From assembly GCA_020081605.1 (NCBI GenBank), contig JAHREC010000018.1, forward strand, positions 3,038,001 through 3,102,000: a DNA stretch of 64,000 nt, written 5' to 3'. The stretch comes from Albifimbria verrucaria (Eukaryota > Ascomycota > Sordariomycetes > Hypocreales > Stachybotryaceae). Under the pieces are notes generated by a model, which had not been told where the DNA came from, made no database searches, and was given only the letters and a program-made list of their open reading frames with translations. The position numbers and the translations under genes were made by a program. Below, piece by piece: positions 37,140 to 48,100 of the stretch (position 1 is the first letter of the stretch; the number at the start of each line of letters is the position of its first letter).

Positions 37140-37761
37140 CTGGGCTGCAGTAGAAGCGCCCAACGCGCATCGGAACATGCTAGCACCATCAGCATTCATG
37201 TGTAACTCCCCACGGGCGCTAAATAGTAAGCCTGGTTTGAAAGCCATCATCTAGATGTAATGTAATAATAGTTTCTGGCAATGTTCCACTAATACTCTAA
37301 TAATTTCTCCGTCCCCCATATTATAGATGTTGATAAGGATGGTAATCAGCAGCCTGGCTGTTCCCCGCCCCGAACGCCGGAGAAGTGCGGTTGAAAGTGG
37401 ACCGACAGCCGTCAACTTCGGCGGCTCTACATGTGACACGTACCAATGATATCCACGAATTGAGCAGAAGATGCCGCTCGATCCGTTATCGCTCCACTGC
37501 TAAAGAGCTTGATCCTGACACTAACCTATCGTGTTGGGCTCTTCCTCAGGCCTCTTAGACTCACAGTGGGGATGGAGAGGGGCATCCATGTGTCTATCCT
37601 GGTGATATCAAGTGAATGACGAGATGACTTAAATACCATGATCTGCCTTTGGTCGGACGATTACCTCCTCATTCCATTTCCGTCTTTGCTGTTGTGCTTG
37701 GAGTGTAACCAACGACGCTGAAGCTTCATCAACTTCGGCTTCTTCGTCAATCCTTGGAATC
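37140..37761. other. Intergenic region before the acid phosphatase gene
   Basis: About 0.6 kb: the 3' end of the MFS gene on the left and the promoter of the phosphatase-like gene on the right. No further feature is seen. Confidence 0.6.
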
Positions 37762-39242
37762 ATGTGGAGTGACGCGATTTCCGCGGCCGTTCTGGCCTCC
37801 CTCCTCCCCAGCCTCGCCAACGCCGAGGAGGTCTTGGGGATCTATGTGTTCCACAGACACGGAGACCGCACAGCGAAGGCATGGAAGCCCGTCAAGCTGA
37901 CCCCTTGGCGCTGAGGAAGTTCACGCCTCTGGCGAGTTCTATCGCAACCGTTACGTCGCCGATAAATCCGACTTTCACGTCTCCGGCGTGAGCTCCAACA
38001 ACGCTGTTGTCTCACAGCTCGCTGTCACGGCCCCCGCTGATGCTGTTCTCCACAACTCAGCCCTCACTTTCCTCCAGGGTCTGTACCCTCCCAACGGCGA
38101 AAACGAGGTCCTGGCCAACGGCACTCGTGTCGAGGCACCTTTGGAGGGTTACCAATACATTCCCGTGGAGTCTGCCGACGATGCTGCCACTGCCAAGAAG
38201 GCAGAGAGCAACGCCTGGTTGCAGGGAAACAGCGGCTGTGGTAAGGCCGAGGTCAGCTCCAACAACTATTTCAGCTCAGAGGAGTACCGCAAGACATACG
38301 ATGACTCTCTGGAGTTCTACCAGAACCTCTTGCCCGTCATCAACGGTACATACTCAAAGGACCAGGCCAACTTCAAGAATGGTTACTCAAGTATGTTTTT
38401 GGCTCGAGCCTCCCTCCCATCCTACCGCAAAGCTGACACGCCTGATCTCTAGTTTTCGACCTGATCAACGTCGCTACTATTCACAACTCCTCCATTCAGT
38501 CCGATGACTTGCTCACCAAGTCCACCGTGAGCAAACTATATGATTTGGCTTCCACTCACGAGTGGAACCTCGCCTACAACGAGTCTGACCCCGTGCGCGC
38601 TATTGCCGGATCTGTTCTGGCAGGACAAGTTGTGGATGCTCTTGAGGCAGTGGTTGAGAAGAAGAAGGAGGCTACCCCTTCACCATTCAGTTCGGAGCCT
38701 ACGGAACATTCATGGCTCTGTTTGGCCTTGCCCAGCTGCCCGCTGCTAGCTCTGACTTCTACGGCATCTGCGATTACAGCTCATCTATGAGCTTTGAGCT
38801 GGTCACCAACGCCACCAATCCCAAGCCCGAGGACATTAGTGTGCGATTCTTTTTCTCCAATGGAACCGCTACCGATGACTCATACAAGTCCTACCCTCTC
38901 TTCGGTCAGGACAAGACCACTTTGAGCTGGGCCGACTTCAAGTCCGGCATGGACAAGTTCGCCATCCGGGACAGCGACCACTGGTGTGATGTTTGCGGGA
39001 ACACGGACGGCCAGTGTGCCAAGACGGATACCAGCGATGATGCAGGTGCTTCAGAACAGTCCAACGACCACGGCAGCGGTATTTCGAAGCCCGTGGCAGG
39101 TGTCATTGGAGCTTTGGTCACCCTTGTCGTTATCCTCGCCTTGGAGGCTGCTATCATGCTCATTGGTGGCTTCAGGCTGGTTAAGAAGTCGACTTTGACC
39201 AAGATCAGCCAGGAGACTGTGACTCCCAAAGGCTTAATTTAA
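37762..39242 (+). CDS. Histidine-acid-phosphatase-like protein, membrane anchored (two frame breaks)
   Basis: Exons 37762-38390 and 38453-39242 give about 473 residues. The signal peptide is MWSDAISAAVLASLLPSLANA, then EEVLGIYVFHRHGDRT, whose RHGDR is the nucleophile motif of histidine acid phosphatases. The ectodomain has several N-glycosylation sequons. Where classical members carry the His-Asp proton donor, this protein reads TIQFGAYGTFMALFGLAQL, so the HD pair looks absent; if so it may be inactive or act differently. A Ser/Asp-rich stalk leads to a transmembrane helix (VAGVIGALVTLVVILALEAA) and a short basic tail. Frame breaks: C run at 37901-37904 (two bases short, or one too many; restores LTPLGAEEV) and C run at 38675-38678 (one short). 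Coding length then is 1422 nt. The intron sits between GYS and IFDLIN. Confidence 0.88.
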
Positions 39243-39766
39243 CATCTCCACTTAGTTTGAGATGTTCAGCAAAGTTGGCCTTCAGCCAAATACACTGTGT
39301 AATGGTTGATGGGGATGCACATGTGACGGATGCTGCGTATAGCACGGGATACGATTGAATGTGATAAAAAGACTAGGCACGAATGTAGGCTGGCAAACCA
39401 CAAAATGGATTTCAGCCTGAATCTATGAATAAAACGTGATACCAAACACATTGCACTGCTAAATCCATTCATGGTTAAGAATAAGTCATTGCTAAAAATA
39501 TGTGAAACATATGCTGGCTTCTAACTGAAAATCGAGATGCGAGCACTGGAGGAAATGCTTTGACCAATGCAAATAGCGATTTTTACTAACCATGGAAATG
39601 TCTCATGCTGTAATTCTGTATTTCCTGAATAAGAACTATAGCCAGATAGTGCTGGCTCGAATAAAGATCAAACAGCTGCGCTTGCCTGTCATACTGGGCT
39701 TCTAACGGTCAAGAGTGAATCGGATCAGCTATATACAATCCAGAGTTCCGTGGCCAATGCTCATGT
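39243..39766. other. Convergent 3' region between phosphatase-like gene and sps19
   Basis: About 0.5 kb, AT-rich, holding two 3' untranslated regions. No further feature is seen. Confidence 0.6.
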
Positions 39767-40855
39767 CTAGAGCTTGGAACCAGATTTCTTGTCCTTCCTA
39801 GGATCTTTAAGGTGCTTGGAAATTTCTCCCGATAGGAGAAAATCAGGGTATTTCATGCTCTTGTCCAGACCAACGTTCATTGCAGCTTGTCGCCGCCATG
39901 ATCCACCATCCACAACGAGGATATGACCATTGACAAGCGCGCCAGCGTCGCTAAAGAGGTATACAGTGGCATCTGCAATATCCTTAACCGTTCCGTAGCG
40001 GCCTGATGGAACACTGCGAATCAACTCGGCTTGCTCCTCAGGGTTTGACGTGCTCAACCGCGCCATTCCTTCCGTGTCGGCGATAGGTCCTGGTGCAATG
40101 GAATTGCTCTGAACACCGCGCGGGCCGTACTCCAGAGCGACAGATACCATGAGCGAGTCAACGGCTGCCTTTGCAGCAGAGACGTGGGCCTGCAACGGCT
40201 GACCCGTGTAATGGAAAGTCGCGGAGACGTAGATGATTCGCGGATCCGAGCTGCGAAGGAGATGTGGCATGGTTGCTTTGATGGTGTTGAAGGTTCCCAA
40301 CACGTCAATATCAATCACTGACTTGAAGGCGTTTGCACTCATTCCCTCAATTGGAGCAATAAAGTTTCCAGCGGCGCCAGCACTGGAGACGACACATCAG
40401 CTTTTGGGTCGAGACTCAGTAGTGGAAGGAATGCCTTACATGACAAAGTCAATAGCCCCAAGCTCACGGGCACATCGGTCAGCAGCTGCTTGAAGGTCCT
40501 CAAACTGAGCCCATTAGCTCTACTTCTCGGCATGGCTCGTCTGGATGATCATACCTTGCGGACATCGCAGCCACCGATGCCAATAACCTTGGCGCCGGGG
40601 CGGACCGTTTCAATGTCTTTTGCAATGGTCTCAGTCTTCTCGACACTGCGGCCGAGGATACAGGCATTTGCACCTAGGCGAACAAGGGCTCTTGTCTGCA
40701 TGGAACATATGGTTCCCGCGCCGCCGGTGACAAAGACCACGCGGTCCTCTGGAGAAAGGTCAGAAAGGCGTGCCGGAGAGAATGAAATTGCTCAACCTAC
40801 TGAAGAGGCCATCCTTCCACACAGGGCTCAGGTACTTTGATTCAGGGACAGGCAT
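39767..40855 (-). CDS. sps19: Peroxisomal 2,4-dienoyl-CoA reductase (SDR family)
   Basis: Four exons on the minus strand: 40801-40855, 40555-40748, 40440-40504, 39767-40382; 930 nt and 309 residues, no frame break. The Rossmann NADP-binding motif is VFVTGGAGTIC (about residues 24-34), followed by ANACILGRS and the CGAAGNF-like AGAAGNF block. The site around HVSAAKAAVD keeps the active Lys but not the SDR Tyr, as in peroxisomal 2,4-dienoyl-CoA reductases. YGTVKDIADATVYLFSD and GHILVVDGGSW are the classic C-terminal SDR features. The protein ends in SKL, the type 1 peroxisomal import signal. It reduces 2,4-dienoyl-CoA with NADPH so that polyunsaturated fatty acids can enter beta-oxidation. The exon 1 start (MPVPESKYL) joins in phase with exon 2. 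Confidence 0.93.
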
Positions 40856-42494
40856 GTTTGCGGCGAAATCAGATTATATTGTTGATCAGTGCGAGATGTC
40901 TACTCAGATGAAGCTTGGGGTGGGATTCGGGTACGGTACATGAGGAACGGCTGTTGAGCCTCGGCTGATTGTGGGTCCACAAAATCCGGGGTGCAGTCAC
41001 TTTGCCTTACATAATCCAACAGATACATTACCGCACGTGCTTTGACGACGCTGCATCTCGAACACTCCAAAATATCCTCAAGAACGATTTGGTGCATCTA
41101 TGCATGGCATTGAATGTGAGGAATAAAGTACAGCAATGGATACCATGATGATCGGCGCTTTGGGACACACGCCGGACCCATTTGACGCCGACAAGAACCG
41201 CAGAAGTGTCCATCAGCCAGTCTAGAGTCGATGAAGCTAAAAGAACCATCATCGCGGACAAGGTAATTAGCCCAGGAAAGACATAAATTCTAAAATGAAG
41301 TCAACTAGCTCGACAGAGTCCCGGACCCTGCATAAGGCCCGTCTCAGCCATGATATACTACAGCAGGGCGCGCGCCGAGGCACAGCCACGTGCCGACGGC
41401 GTGCTAAACCACACCCGCAATAGGGTGCTCTTCGGACAACCAAGTAACCCGAGCTGCGAAACCAGTGAACATACAGTAGGATGTCCCGAGCTTGGCTTGG
41501 CTAACAGAAGGTGCAACGGTGCGGTGGACACGCGGCTCAAGCGCCTCATACGCCTGGTGTCGCCGCGTCGCCGAGCAGAGTTTTCCGTCCGCGTCGTGAC
41601 TAGTTTGGCGCCAGAAGCTCTACTGCTCTCACTAGAGACAACGGACCTGGCGCGCCTAAAGTTACAACGCCAATCTTTATGCTGCAGTTGCGCAATCGAG
41701 GGCTCTCAGTGGTCACATTGCCGTTGGAGCGCTAACAATGAAGCGCGGGCTGTCCGAAGCCACGCTCCTAGAACACGAGCTAAGCCCGGCCTGTTGGCTC
41801 CCTCATGACGCCCTAACCACAAGAGCTTGAGACAAAAAATCACCATGATCCAGTTTTAGGGATACCACTTCGTCGTCAAATGATGCTATAATTTTTTTAA
41901 GTTTACCCATGAGACGGATGTGAGCCGTTTGGAGTTGCCGAGGTTTTGCTAGCCGTCTGCATCTCTGCCTAATCTAGCAATCTGCGTTTCCATCTACCCG
42001 CATGGCCACCCCTGCGGAGACGAGTCCGAAGGCCGGCATAATGGTTTCGACGATCACAGTTCACCCTCGTCGCAACCTAGCCGCATGGGGGCATCCTTTA
42101 CGAGCATACGGGTGGCCCTTTCATACACTACCCAAGCACAGGGCAAGCCATGGCTGTTGCGCGCTGCGTTTGGCCCGTTTTAAGAGATTTTGCATCAGAA
42201 CCGTCTTATATAATCCCGGCACGAACTACACCGAACCTTGTGGCGGCGTTATGAAGTAGCTGCTGTGTGCTGATTCGTCCACCGACTGCCGATATTCCTA
42301 CATCGACGTCGTGGGGAGTCTCGGACAAAATCCCTAGCCCTTGAGTCCCTGATTACTTCCCATGCTTCGGTTGTTTGGACACAAATTTACCCATGTCTAC
42401 CGATGAACCACTAGGACCTAACCCGACGTGGATCCCGCACTAAACGTAGAAGAAGGGTGGAGTGACATACCTGGGCTTGCTGGGTTACCTGTGA

Positions 42495-42541
42495 CGCGGA
42501 AGGACCATGTGTTTGGGGTCATCGGTCCCACTTCCGCGGAA
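42495..42541. repeat. Inverted repeat around CGCGGAAG / CTTCCGCG
   Basis: CGCGGAAG at 42495-42502 pairs with CTTCCGCG at 42531-42538; inside this GACC (42503-42506) pairs with GGTC (42524-42527) after a 3-nt bulge. The right arm is itself part of a 10-nt perfect palindrome, TTCCGCGGAA (42532-42541). Inverted CGG/CCG pairs are the usual form of Zn2Cys6 binding sites, so this could be a regulatory dyad or a hairpin; neither is shown. Confidence 0.5.
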
Positions 42542-42690
42542 TTATTTCATCAGTTGATCAAACAAACAACGTAAGTGAATGGTGGCATCAGTTCCCTGCA
42601 TCAATACACGGACATACTGGCCAGGCTGATGGCTGTGCAAGCCTAGTAACAATAGAAGCAGGGTCGTTGAAGTTAAAAGAAAAACTTAAA

Positions 42691-42697
<7 letters not shown>

Positions 42698-42727
<30 letters not shown>
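42698..42727. repeat. A30 homopolymer tract
   Basis: Thirty consecutive A, preceded by shorter A runs separated by CTT (about 42674-42697). It could be the tail of an old retroposed copy on the plus strand, but no reverse transcriptase frame, tRNA-like promoter or target duplication is visible upstream. Confidence 0.8.
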
Positions 42728-42729
<2 letters not shown>

Positions 42730-43751
42730 ACTGTGGAAAACGGTTGCTCAAGCAGCATAGTTGATTATGGATTAACTAAGATATCTACTAGTACAATCTG
42801 TGGCTTTCCAGCTTTCCACATGAAGTGCCCACCTCCCGCCTCATGGGGTATGATCCCACCAGTGGCACCCTGACAAACGAGGTTGAAAAATTTCGGACCG
42901 GTAGAAATGTTGATGATAAGGGCTTGCTTGTCGTCTATGAACTCCATGCAGGTCGCTAATCCTGGACAACGAGGTGTAACTGTTGCCTTGACTCTAAACC
43001 AAAATCAAGAGAGGCAATGATTCAGAAGTGATATTTGAGAATGTGAAAAGAACAAGTGCCTGCTATTGCCTGCTATGATTTTTCGCTGATTTCGCCATGA
43101 AATAAAATTGGGTATCGATATCTTGGAACGCGTGTGTGTTGCGACGGAAAGGGCAGAGAGGGACGTGGTTGAAGTTGCAGAGTGCGTGGCTCGCAACGGC
43201 GAGGCTGAGACAGCGAAAGGCTCCAGGTCAAGTTGTCGTAATAGGATAGATGTCTCGCTTCAGCCACAGCATAACGGGCAGTTCTCCGGGAGCATGATGT
43301 ATCGTTCATGAGGGCTCTTGGGACACGCGCGTTTCCTGCTCCCATCCGTCGAGATTTTGAAGAAATGTGATGCGGGTTCTCGACAAGAGGTATAAATGTA
43401 AAAGTTTTTGGTGAAGTCACACATTTTAACGGTATACTTGCAGCAGCAGCTGTGGGCAGTCCTGTAAGTATATGTGTGTGGGTGATAGAATGGGAGTGTA
43501 CAGTAGAGACGTACAGGCTGTGTAGGAGAGACGAGTTGGAATATAAGGATGAACCTTGCACCGATTAAACCAGCTGTCGATCAACGGTCCCAGAGAATGA
43601 GGATGAAAGAGGCTCTTGTGCGATTGTGTCAAGGTCCGCAAACTGGAGGCATGTGCTTCTTATAATGAAACTTGCGTGGCAGCAGCTAAGCGGGAGCAGC
43701 CGATATATGGGTAACGGTCTTAGCGCCCGAGGGGCGTGCGTTTGTGGGTTT

Positions 43752-43791
43752 GAGGGAGGGAGGGAGAGAAGAGGAGGGAGGGGAGAGGGGG
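43752..43791. repeat. GA-rich low-complexity tract
   Basis: Tandem GAGG/GGGA units over about 40 nt (purine only on the plus strand, pyrimidine on the minus). It might belong to the C/T-rich leader of a minus-strand transcript, though no coding region was found for it. Confidence 0.75.
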
Positions 43792-45018
43792 ATGGGAATC
43801 TGAACAGAAACCCAAAAAGCCCACTTCTTAGTTTCGGGAATTGGCACTCAAAAAGGCACAGGGGCGGATGGTGATGCGTCGTCGTTGGAAGAGGGGGATG
43901 GGAAGGGTGCCCACAAGACTAAATGTGCGCGTGCGTGTGTGTGTGAGACGAGACGAGATGCGTGTCGGGCCGGGATGGGAGGATAGGATATGAGGCCCTA
44001 CAGCGGAAGAAGCCGAGGGTTAAGTAAGAGATCCGGGAAGGAAAGCAAGATGGAGGTCGGGAGTATTCAGTGCCATGATGCGTGAGCAGGCCTGGTCGAG
44101 ACAAGCAAGTCGGGGTTGAGACGGTCGCTTTGGCTCGTGTCTAAGACCGCTGAGGCAAGATTGTGGCCTCGCCCGTATCGAGCCCCGGAGACCGGGGAAC
44201 CAGAGGCCTGGGTCAGATGGCGTAAAACGCACACACACACATGAGGGAGGGATGCAAGCCAAAAGGAACCATGCTATACCACCACACAGTACCACGAACC
44301 GGACAAGGCAAGGTGAGGCAAGGCAAGGCAAAGCAAGAGAAGAAGAAAGGTCCGTCTTGACCGGGGTCTCGGTCTGAGCCCACCTTCCAGGATCTAACGT
44401 GTCCCTGTTCGGATTGTCTCTACTCGGGGTGCCACTTACAGATCTGTGACAGACATATTAGCTTGACTGGGTTCCGTCACAGGGCCAGAGGAGATTGTAC
44501 CGCACGCATGGTGGGTAGGTTGTCTGATGTCTAATTGACACACGTTGTGATGCAGAGTATCTGCCCACTGCGCCATTTCTAACGTGATTGTCTTCAAAAG
44601 AGCACCATCAATCGAAGGCCCAAGGCTGCGGCGCTCGCTCTTGCAAGGGAGGAAAATGGAGACGTTTGGGATTTAGGCATCGCAAAGAAAATAGTGAGGG
44701 AACCGGGGCGGAGGAAGACGTTGGTACGGTCCATCCAATGGGCGCCGGAAATTCAATTAGGGGCATACAGATTGTGTCTCGCCCCACGATGAAGTGAGCG
44801 AGCCTCCACGAGAAGCTGGACAAGGAGGGGCGCGAGCGTAAAACATGGGTCGCAAGAACGTCTGGGCGGAATACAGTAGCTACCACACAGACGCAAGGTC
44901 AATGCTCAGATTGCCTGCCGTTGCGCAGCTGAGCTTGGAGAGGCCGGGCATAGACGTTGGATGGCATCGGTGCTGGCCTACGTAGTGCGTGCTTGCTTGT
45001 GTGCTTGGGACCTGGCGT

Positions 45019-45126
45019 GCGGCGGCGGCGGCGGTGGCGGCGCTGGGTTGCTTGGGTTTGGTGGTGGTGATGATGGTGATGATGATGATGATAAAGATGA
45101 TGATACTTGTGCAGCAGCAGCAGCAG
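45019..45126. repeat. GGC, GAT and GCA trinucleotide repeats
   Basis: Three neighbouring triplet arrays: GGC-type (45021-45042), GAT-type (about 45067-45104) and GCA (45111-45126). In frame they would give Gly, Asp and Ala runs, but the surrounding frames on both strands are unconvincing, so I treat them as non-coding microsatellites. Confidence 0.8.
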
Positions 45127-48100
45127 GGGGAACCTTGACTGAACCCGTCACACAACACCCCTGCAAGCCCAGCAGCCAGGTACCGCTTGCTTGCCCACTT
45201 GCCTGGGTGGGTAGATCTGTGCTGCACATGTAGGCATGGTCTTTGGTGTAACACCCGCATTCGACCGTCTCATCCTATCCTGGCTTGATCAACGTTGCTC
45301 AAACAGGTAACCTGCCATCGGAGGCTTTTTCCCCGCCCTTCCTGCTCTCCCTCAGCATCCAAAGAACTGACAAGATGTTGGGTGTGATTTTTGCATTAAT
45401 CATGTAGGGGCTGGTTGGCGCTTGATAATGATTGACTAAGGCCGGCGCAATGTGAGGAGCCCCAACCTTGACACGTAAGGTACTTGTCCTTACTTGACAT
45501 CATCCTAGGCCGTTGACACTAAAACTCCGATAATAGTGTACATACGGAGTAGTGCCTGCCCTGTGCTGGTGCTGATGCTGGCAATCCTGCACTGCATTGC
45601 ATTGCAGCCCTGCATCTTCATCACGACCCTTTGATTTTAACCCTCCAATTCATTCTCCCACTTCACCCGTGCGCACCTTGATCCCCAATCTAGTCCAGCC
45701 CATATTTCCTTTTGTGTCTACTTTGCTTCTTCTACAGCCCTGGATTCTTTCCAGATATTTACCTCTATTCGCCGAACCCTGCCAGCGACCGTCGTCTCGT
45801 CTCCACCATCCTAGCGCCCGGACCCTCATGATCTGGTTTCGGCTGTCGCCATGATGATCCAAATCATTGTCTGTTACGCGCTGGAAATCTAGCAAACCAT
45901 CCTAGAGCAGGTAACCAATACTTTTTCCGGGTCTGCTTTGACCGCCATGCGTCGACAAGCCGCAGTGCTGACATGCTCATGATACAGCAATATCTCTCTC
46001 CCAGGCCCCTTCCCCACACACACCTCTGCACACCGATGCGCCTCCATCGACACAGACTACCGGAGCATGGGTGTTAAGACTCGGGCGACACCAACCTAGT
46101 CTAGCTCACCGAAATCCCACGCCTCGGCACTTGTTGTATGCGATATTTTGGACGATGGCGCGCAATAGTTGGGCGCGGACTATCTCAATGCTGACTCTGA
46201 ATTGCCCTTTTCTTCTTTTCCCTTGTTTCTATTTTCTTTTTTCCCACTTCTTTTGCACCTTCAGTCAGTACCTCATTAACCGGAGATATCGGCGATGATG
46301 ACGAACCACCTTGTGTGGCCATGATGCCGATGGCCGATCGGCCCAGGCTCGCCATCATCCTCGGCTGCCGCTCTTGCCGACATCGCTCCCGCACTCTGAA
46401 TTGACTCTTTCATTCAGTGAGACGAAACGTTGTGGCTGGCCATTGGGCAGGGAATACTCGTGTCCGGATTCCCGGACTCAACCAGGCAGTCATTTTACAC
46501 GCCCGGCCATGGCAGAGAAACCGTTGGCGCCATCCGGGGCCACCTCCGTTGGTACCTTGAGCCGCCAGTGTTGCGTACCATGTCGCTGCTTCACCCAGTC
46601 GGAGCTATTGCTCATCCGCAGTCTGATCGCGGTTGCTATCAAGCGTACATCATGGCGTGTTGTCGGAAGAAGCAAAGCCAGGGCACTATTTCTTGCTCAT
46701 CGGCAAATCAACGATGGCGAAGGCAAGGAAAAGCAATTCTCTTGCTCAAATAGTTTGAGACATAAACGCATGGACTCCCAAAACCCCGGCATAATCTGGC
46801 CAAGTCTCGGCCTTCGTTCGATCTACGAGTGGCTTTCTTAGTCACTGACTGGTCGGGATCCCATCTCCTGGGTTTCACCAAGGCAGGAGACCTGGGGAAG
46901 AGGCCTGCATGCCTGATTGCAGCTGCGTCAACCCGTGCCCAAGTTCTCGGAGACGAGCAAAATGTCAGACAGATCTTTCTTCGTCAACGCAGCCAATTAT
47001 CTTGGCGTCTCACTTTGTGGTTACGCAATAAGATATTCCAAGACACATAATTGGCTTGGTCGTGCGCTAGGAATCATGTATCGATCAGGATTTGCTTTTC
47101 CTTTCAGTAGCCACTCTTGCTGCACCCTGATGGTGCTGGTAGCGTTGTCCCACGTTTATGGCCACGTTACCGGCTTTGCAAGAATGAAAAGATGTTGTTA
47201 CTAAAAATCTGTTTCATGGAGGAATCCCCATGAAGACTTGACTCGGACAACTGACCGAAACACCTCACTTCTGAGCAATACATCCAAGAAGTGTGTTTTT
47301 CTAGAAGGCAAAGCGAATTGGCTAGCCAAGTGAGGTTTTCAGCCTCTTACCTGCACGGCTACGTAGTTGTTTTGGATTACTGTCACTGAGTTGCGCGCCA
47401 TTCAGAGAAGACCGGAACCAGGATCCGAACATAATGCTGCACACGAGCTTGGGTACCCGTGTCGGTTTATCAGGCTTTCCATTGGGCCATCCGAGCAGGA
47501 GGAGCGTAAGTGAGTCAGACGTGTGTGGTGAGAAACCTTTCGTCCTCCCAACGTGAGGTTTGCACCGTCCTATCATTGTTTCCCACCTGAGAACGGGATC
47601 TGCCCCTTCCGATGGGATTGTTCACGGATAAAGAACATCTTCGCATGTCTTATGCTCAACGTATCGGAAAGAAAATGATTTTAGAAGTGATAAACTTTAC
47701 GCCGTAAGGCCTGCCACTCGTCACAAGGTAGAGATGAGATGAACAGAGGGTGATGCGAAGCCTATCGCAATCTACTTTGATAATGGCAGTCCACACAAAG
47801 AGTGCTCAGAATTCCAGCGTCCTGGGATGAGAATAGTGGGCGTCAATAGCGGCGCCGAGCGACTGCAAGTAGCCACCCCGGGGCTTATTCTATGAACAAC
47901 GCAGTCGACATATTGTCTATAGTCTAAATGTGACATAGGCTCGAGGAAGATCAACGGTTCACTGCATTGCAGCTCGAAACATGTAGCAGTAGTCCTATTC
48001 GGCGTTGGTGGGGCTTCACAAACACCGCACAGGGCGCTTCAAATAAGACTTCGAGGATATTGGCTTGTAAGTGGGTTTCGTGCTGACATGCTCACCATGC

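Noticed and set aside
29990..40855. Biosynthetic gene cluster made of the Zn2Cys6 factor, MFS, phosphatase-like and SDR genes
   Set aside because: No backbone enzyme (PKS, NRPS, terpene synthase) is present; the SDR is a beta-oxidation enzyme with SKL and the phosphatase-like gene is unrelated.
41350..41808. 152-codon plus-strand frame in the gene-poor interval
   Set aside because: Arg- and Ser-rich chance translation, no start context and no relatives recognised.
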